Source of the DNA: an uncultured Eubacteriales bacterium
GTDB taxonomy: Bacteria; Bacillota; Clostridia; UBA1381; UMGS1253
Reading direction: 5' to 3'
Length of the DNA: 64,000 nucleotides
Assembly (NCBI GenBank): GCA_902492065.1
Contig: CABUKE010000009.1
Span: 10,318 to 74,317 of the forward strand
A program made the translations under genes and the position numbers. The first letter of the stretch is position 1, and every line of letters starts with the position of its first letter. The notes under the pieces are model-generated. The model did not search any database and had not been told where the DNA came from. It was given only the letters and a program-made list of their open reading frames with translations. Positions 59,370-64,000 of this stretch are shown one piece after another.

Positions 59370-62300
59370 ATGTTCAAAAGGTTTTTGTGTGTACTGCTGA
59401 CGCTGAGCGTTCTGGGAACGTGCGTTGCATTTCCGGCATTTTCGGCGGAAAGTGAAACGGAATTGTTTGCAGACAACTTTGAAAATTATGGAGACGTTGG
59501 GACGGCTGTGCCGACCATTGGTGCAAACCCGTGGAACTCGGCGACAAATGCCATAGTTGCCCAGGACCCGCTGGATTCAGGGAATAAAGTGTGCGAGATT
59601 TTTGCGTCCGGCACGCAGTATTGGCCATCGCTTCATAAAACGGTTGCGATGCATGTTGACGAAGCTACCGTTTTTACGGGCAGGGTCATGCTGCACCCGA
59701 CGGCGAGCGTTCCAGACCCGTCGTTTTATCTCGAGTACAGGAATTCTGTGGGCAATGACGCTGCAAATCGGGAACAGGTGTTCCATATTACGCCGACATC
59801 CATCCGTGGCGCGGACAAGTCTGACGATTTCGGCGACATAGAGCCGGATACCTGGGTGAGCTATAAGGTAGAGATCATCCCCGGAGACTTGGATGAAGAA
59901 ACGGAAATCAACGTAACCGTTACGGGAGACGGGCTTACAAACGCTGACGGCGAAAAGGTCAGCGAGATAACGTTTACGGACAGAAAAGTTATGAACAATA
60001 TTGGCGTAAAGACAAACGGGGCGTGCAATATGGTTCACAACACAAACATCAATGAACCTGGCGACACGAAGCAAGCCAAGATATATCTTGACGACGTACG
60101 TATTTACGCGCCGCCGATGCTTTCAAGAGATGCAGACTTGGTGTCGCTTACATATGGCGGAGAAAACACAAGCGTAAGCGGGTTTGACCCGGATATTGTC
60201 GAGTACCGCGTTTCGCTCGATGTGGGGACGGAGTCTGTGAGCCTGTCGGCTGTGCCAAGCGACCCGGAGGCAAAAGTCGAGTACAGCACAGACGAGCTGA
60301 CGCAGTTTCCGGGTAGCATAACGGCGACGGTGACGGCGCCCTATGGCAACCAGAAGCAATATATTGTCAACTTCCGAATTAAATCGAGCGAGAGCGAGGT
60401 TGAGTCGGAAATCCTGAAGGTCAAAAACGATGCAAAGGGAATCGTTACGCTGACGTATGATGACGGCGACATTAGCACCGCGGAATTCAACGCGGACATG
60501 TTTGAAAAGTACGACTTGTGCGGCACGAACTTTTTGATCGGGAGAAACCTGACCAGTTCCGTCCTGCCGAGGATGCAGGCGGTTGTTGAGCGGGGACGTA
60601 TCGACGTTGCCTCGCACGGGATGTATCACGACGGCGGCGTATATAATCCCGACTCGACAGAGCAATATTACCAGGAGGAAATCGTTGACAGCAAAACCAT
60701 GTTTGAAAACGCTTTTCCAAGCATTGACGTCATTGTGTTCGGTCCCGGGGACGGACGCATCACCGATCGGGGACTTGAGATTGTCAAAGAAAATTACTAT
60801 GCTCAGCGCAAGGGGACGCGTGGCTTCGGCTCGGTTGAGCCTAGTGAGGATGAGCTTTGGAATGCATATGTAAAAGGTATCCATGACGACTCCTCCCTTG
60901 AAGGACGGAACGGCTGGGTCGACACAGTAATCGAAAACGGTCAATGGCTGATCGAGCTATGGCACAGCATTGACGCGCCGGGCTACATGCCGCAGACAAA
61001 GGCGGACGCAGAGGCGCACTATTCGTACATATCCCAGAAGCAGAAGGAGGGAGAAATCTGGGTTGCAACCTATACACAGGCTGTGAAATATATGCGGGAG
61101 AAGAAGGTGTCGGAGTCGGTTGCGACGCTCGTGGGAGACGCGGTTGAGGTAAGCCTGACCTATCCCAGCACCGCGCTTCCGACGGATATTTTTGACTATC
61201 CGCTCACTGTGAAAGTGGAGGTGCCGTCTGATTGGGGCAGCGCGCAAGTGAGCCAGAACGGACGTACGAAGATTGTCTCTACCTATACGAAGGACGGCAA
61301 GACGTGGGCGAACGCCGATATCGTACCAAACGGCGGAATCGCCGCTTTGACAGAGGGCGTTACCGGTGGCAAACTGGAGTCGATTATGATAGACGGCGCT
61401 GTAGTTTCGGGCTTTGATCCAGACCAGCTTTCCTATACGGTACAGGTTCTTGACGCAGACCTTCCCGTGACGGTATCGGCAAAGGCGCTTGACAGTAGTG
61501 CAGAGGTTACATACACGCCGTCGGCTACGGTAAGTGCCACGCCGGCAACGGTTACAATAAATGTCGAGGACTCGGACGGCGTACAGCAGCAGTATACGGT
61601 TACATTCAGCAAGGAGCTGTCAGGCAACAACAAACTTGCCTCACTCAGCATTAACGGAACGCCGCTTTCTTCCTTTAAGTCTGACTTGACGGATTACCTT
61701 GTCAAGACAAATATGGCTGACGGCGGGGTTACGCTTGCGGCAACGGCAGAGGATCCGACTGCAAAGGTTGTTTACTCGGGAAACAACCTTACAACGCTTC
61801 CGCAGGACGTTACGATAACTGTCACGGCGGAGAATGGAGCGGAAAAAATTTATACGCTCAAGCTGTCGGACAGAAATGTAGACACGGTATTTGCGGATGA
61901 TGATTTCGAGTCTTACACGGTAGGAACAAACATTACACAGAAAATATGGTCGACCAACAACGGTAAGACCAACGGGGTTATGGGAGAAGTTGACCCATTC
62001 GATGAAACAAATCAAGTGGGCAAGATGTATAATCTTACCGGCGGCGTTCAGAATCAGCAGATGAACCGTTATCTCGGCGGCATTAACACTGAGCCGGTCA
62101 TTGTGAAGGGACGGTATCTGCTCCCGAGTTTTGCGTCCGGGTCATTTGTGGAAGTGATTGTACGCGGAAATGGCACGGATGGGATAAACGTTGCCAAGTT
62201 TGCGGCAAATGGGAACATTCAAATTGGATCCTCAAGTACGGCAGTCGCAAAATTTGCCGAAAATGAATGGTTAAATTATATTTTCGTGATCAAGCCTGAC

Positions 62301-64000
62301 ACGAATCGGTACAGCGTTACCGGGTATTTCTACGGCGACGGCGCTCGGACTGTAAACGGCGAAGAAACACCTGTTGTTATGGCGAGCGGGTATACGGCAA
62401 ACAACTCCAAAACAGATATGGCGCAGCTTGACGCACGTATTCTGATTAAGGGGAATATGTCGAACGGGGAAGGCAATGCCGCATATGTTGACGATATAAA
62501 AATCTACAGCGCAGGTCGCTTTGACATTAGTATGCCGGAAACAGAGAATATTAATACTGTTGATGGAATTACAGTGAGAGCAAATCATGATATAGATATG
62601 ACAACTGTTACTGCGGACAGCGTTGAATTGAAAAACGCAGAAGGGCAGACAGTGGAGATAGAATCGGTAACGGCAGAGGATGAAGAGATTACGGTAAAAA
62701 CATTATCTGTTCTGCCGAACGGCAGCTACACGTTGTCGATGAAGGACAGCGTTAAAGATATAGTTGGACAAAGCGCTGTCGGAACGATTTCGTTTACAGT
62801 TAACAATCCTAACTATGATCCGATTGAAAGCCTTGCTATCAATACACCGAGCAATCTCTATCAGAAATATGACGCAATGGAGGCGGTAAACTTTGAGGTG
62901 ACGCCTAATCCGGCGAGCAACATTGATACCAATTCTATCAGATGGTATGTCAATGACGAATTGCAGAGTACAGCCGGGACGGCATTCTCCTATACGCCTA
63001 CAGAATGTGGCAAGACGTATCGCGTGTATGCTAAGGTGATTAGCACCGGTGTAACCTCCGATGTAAAAACAATTGAGGTGGAGGAGCACCCGATCGTACC
63101 GATTACGGCGCTTGCACTTGACACGCCGGCAAACATCAACCAGACGGTCGGCAATGTGACGGCGGTAACCTTTACTGCACAGACGACACCAGCGGAGTAT
63201 GTCGACACGAACACAATTGAGTGGTATCTCGACGGCGTAAAACAGAATGAAACAGGGGCAACTTTCAGTTTCATACCGGCAGATGAAGTGGGCTCTTACC
63301 AGGTGTATGCGAAAGTAAAAGAGAAGGATGTAGTCAGCGACACGAAAACGGTTGGTGTGACACTTCGCATCCCGCAGGATGATGTGGTATATCTGGATGA
63401 AGATTTTGAAAGCTATGAAGTTGGCGGCAGACCATCTGCCGGTGGCGCAAGTAAGCAACAGTTTTCTGGTGTATCGGGATTGGTGCAGACTGACCCGAAA
63501 GATGCAAATAATAAAGTTGCTTATTTTGAAAAAGGGAGTGGAAAACAGTACAGAACTGAGGACACAAAACATTCGGGTGGGACGTATTATTTTACAGGTA
63601 ACATATTAATCCCGAATTTTGCAACGGCAACGTTCGATTTTGCTCTTAGAAACAGTGGAGCATCGTACTTTTTTGCGGTGGGGAATACGGCAAGAGATGA
63701 TGGACGTATTAGTGTTGCCGGCAACCAGGAAGCAGGCGTTTATGCACTGGAAAATGAGTGGTTGCATTATACGGTTAAGCTTACTATCAATGCGGATGAT
63801 CCGGCAAATAGTACGGCAAAAGCATATTTGACCGGTGGCCTTGATGGAAGAGATTACTACGAAAGTGCAGAAAAGAAAATTGATTTGTCCAGATGTGTAG
63901 GCGGCTATATTCTCTATCGTAGTAGCCCGTCAAACGAGGCGGAGCTGCCGCTCATCGACAACATGAAAGTCTACACGACGACGGACTTCCTCCTCAGCAT
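59370..64000 (+). CDS. Giant secreted polysaccharide deacetylase-like protein (continues past the edge)
   Basis: GAAGGGGGA (59355-59363) precedes ATG 59370. The frame stays open to the window end, 1543 codons. Signal peptide: FKRFLCVLLTLSVLGTCVAF to FSA. Residues about 30-250 form a CBM-like jelly roll. A Cadherin-like beta-sandwich (VSLTYGGENTSVSGFDPDIV) precedes a NodB-type deacetylase domain (residues about 350-580) with the Asp motif VTLTYDDGDIST, the metal site VASHGMYHDGG and LWHSIDAPG. Repeated Cadherin-like/Big domains follow (GKLESIMIDGAVVSGFDPDQ and LASLSINGTPLSSFKSDLTD), then laminin-G-like jelly-roll blocks starting FADDDFESYTVGTN and LDEDFESYEVGG, with Ig-like repeats between. 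It should remove acetyl or other N-acyl groups from an extracellular glycan. The C-terminal anchor is not visible. Confidence 0.85.
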   Translation, partial: MFKRFLCVLLTLSVLGTCVAFPAFSAESETELFADNFENYGDVGTAVPTIGANPWNSATNAIVAQDPLDSGNKVCEIFASGTQYWPSLHKTVAMHVDEATVFTGRVMLHPTASVPDPSFYLEYRNSVGNDAANREQVFHITPTSIRGADKSDDFGDIEPDTWVSYKVEIIPGDLDEETEINVTVTGDGLTNADGEKVSEITFTDRKVMNNIGVKTNGACNMVHNTNINEPGDTKQAKIYLDDVRIYAPPMLSRDADLVSLTYGGENTSVSGFDPDIVEYRVSLDVGTESVSLSAVPSDPEAKVEYSTDELTQFPGSITATVTAPYGNQKQYIVNFRIKSSESEVESEILKVKNDAKGIVTLTYDDGDISTAEFNADMFEKYDLCGTNFLIGRNLTSSVLPRMQAVVERGRIDVASHGMYHDGGVYNPDSTEQYYQEEIVDSKTMFENAFPSIDVIVFGPGDGRITDRGLEIVKENYYAQRKGTRGFGSVEPSEDELWNAYVKGIHDDSSLEGRNGWVDTVIENGQWLIELWHSIDAPGYMPQTKADAEAHYSYISQKQKEGEIWVATYTQAVKYMREKKVSESVATLVGDAVEVSLTYPSTALPTDIFDYPLTVKVEVPSDWGSAQVSQNGRTKIVSTYTKDGKTWANADIVPNGGIAALTEGVTGGKLESIMIDGAVVSGFDPDQLSYTVQVLDADLPVTVSAKALDSSAEVTYTPSATVSATPATVTINVEDSDGVQQQYTVTFSKELSGNNKLASLSINGTPLSSFKSDLTDYLVKTNMADGGVTLAATAEDPTAKVVYSGNNLTTLPQDVTITVTAENGAEKIYTLKLSDRNVDTVFADDDFESYTVGTNITQKIWSTNNGKTNGVMGEVDPFDETNQVGKMYNLTGGVQNQQMNRYLGGINTEPVIVKGRYLLPSFASGSFVEVIVRGNGTDGINVAKFAANGNIQIGSSSTAVAKFAENEWLNYIFVIKPDTNRYSVTGYFYGDGARTVNGEETPVVMASGYTANNSKTDMAQLDARILIKGNMSNGEGNAAYVDDIKIYSAGRFDISMPETENINTVDGITVRANHDIDMTTVTADSVELKNAEGQTVEIESVTAEDEEITVKTLSVLPNGSYTLSMKDSVKDIVGQSAVGTISFTVNNPNYDPIESLAINTPSNLYQKYDAMEAVNFEVTPNPASNIDTNSIRWYVNDELQSTAGTAFSYTPTECGKTYRVYAKVISTGVTSDVKTIEVEEHPIVPITALALDTPANINQTVGNVTAVTFTAQTTPAEYVDTNTIEWYLDGVKQNETGATFSFIPADEVGSYQVYAKVKEKDVVSDTKTVGVTLRIPQDDVVYLDEDFESYEVGGRPSAGGASKQQFSGVSGLVQTDPKDANNKVAYFEKGSGKQYRTEDTKHSGGTYYFTGNILIPNFATATFDFALRNSGASYFFAVGNTARDDGRISVAGNQEAGVYALENEWLHYTVKLTINADDPANSTAKAYLTGGLDGRDYYESAEKKIDLSRCVGGYILYRSSPSNEAELPLIDNMKVYTTTDFLLS

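Overview
The window looks like a chromosomal segment of an anaerobic, endospore-forming member of the Clostridia (Bacillota). Supporting signs are Gram-positive style strong ribosome binding sites, TTG/GTG starts, LexA, YunB, an SspF-like spore DNA-binding protein, a SpoIIQ-like M23 protein, a SpoIIE-type phosphatase, an [FeFe]-hydrogenase-like protein, a GGGtGRT protein, FolT with a tetrahydrofolate riboswitch, and very large secreted carbohydrate-active proteins. I cannot name the genus from sequence alone. Two proteins end in copper-amine-oxidase-N-like 'stalk' domains, which are common in secreted proteins of this class.

Layout. (1) Bases 1-28,000 are an accessory zone: a mosaic of broken genes between tRNA genes (CAT anticodon, Lys, Asp, Thr, Arg). 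It holds remnants of a ParM-like protein, a large serine recombinase, an IS256-type transposase, YqaJ and RecD2-like phage/conjugative functions, a DUF927-like protein and a phage lysis module, plus two RHS-type toxin-tail/immunity cassettes. Between 3.3 and 5.5 kb secreted-protein genes have been shredded; one carbohydrate-binding-like module has its second half inverted. Intact genes here are an AraC regulator next to a 2285-residue secreted esterase-like multi-module protein (6.0-13.9 kb), two stalk-domain proteins, an XRE regulator diverging from a lipase-like protein with an overlapping-operon membrane partner (18.9-22.2 kb), and an Fe-S scaffold/GGGtGRT pair (24.3-26.0 kb).

(2) Bases 28,000-50,500 are mostly ordinary chromosome: an amidohydrolase; a THF-riboswitch-controlled folT-folC operon followed by yunB; lexA divergent from a cysteine-rich 56-residue protein; an operon for a thioredoxin-like [2Fe-2S] protein, a PAS-containing hydrogenase-like protein and a SpoIIE-type phosphatase (a likely redox/H2 signalling unit); mscL; a small sugar island (alpha/beta hydrolase, AraC regulator, GH4 glycosidase); an SspF-like spore protein and a SpoIIQ-like protein; a putative radical-SAM DNA-repair pair; and lepA-hemW-amidohydrolase-GH32 on the minus strand.

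(3) Bases 50,500-64,000 hold two giant genes: a roughly 2790-residue cyclic beta-1,2-glucan synthase-like protein (GT84 plus GH94) and a secreted polysaccharide deacetylase-like protein that runs off the right edge.

The most useful regulatory observation is a pair of near-identical palindromes (CAAAC-N4-GTTTR) lying at the same offset on the -35 elements of lexA and of the radical-SAM repair operon. This suggests a LexA operator variant and places the uncharacterised repair pair in the SOS regulon. The best candidates for an undescribed system are the lipase/membrane-protein pair at 19.7-22.2 kb and the sensory hydrogenase-phosphatase operon at 35.1-38.3 kb.
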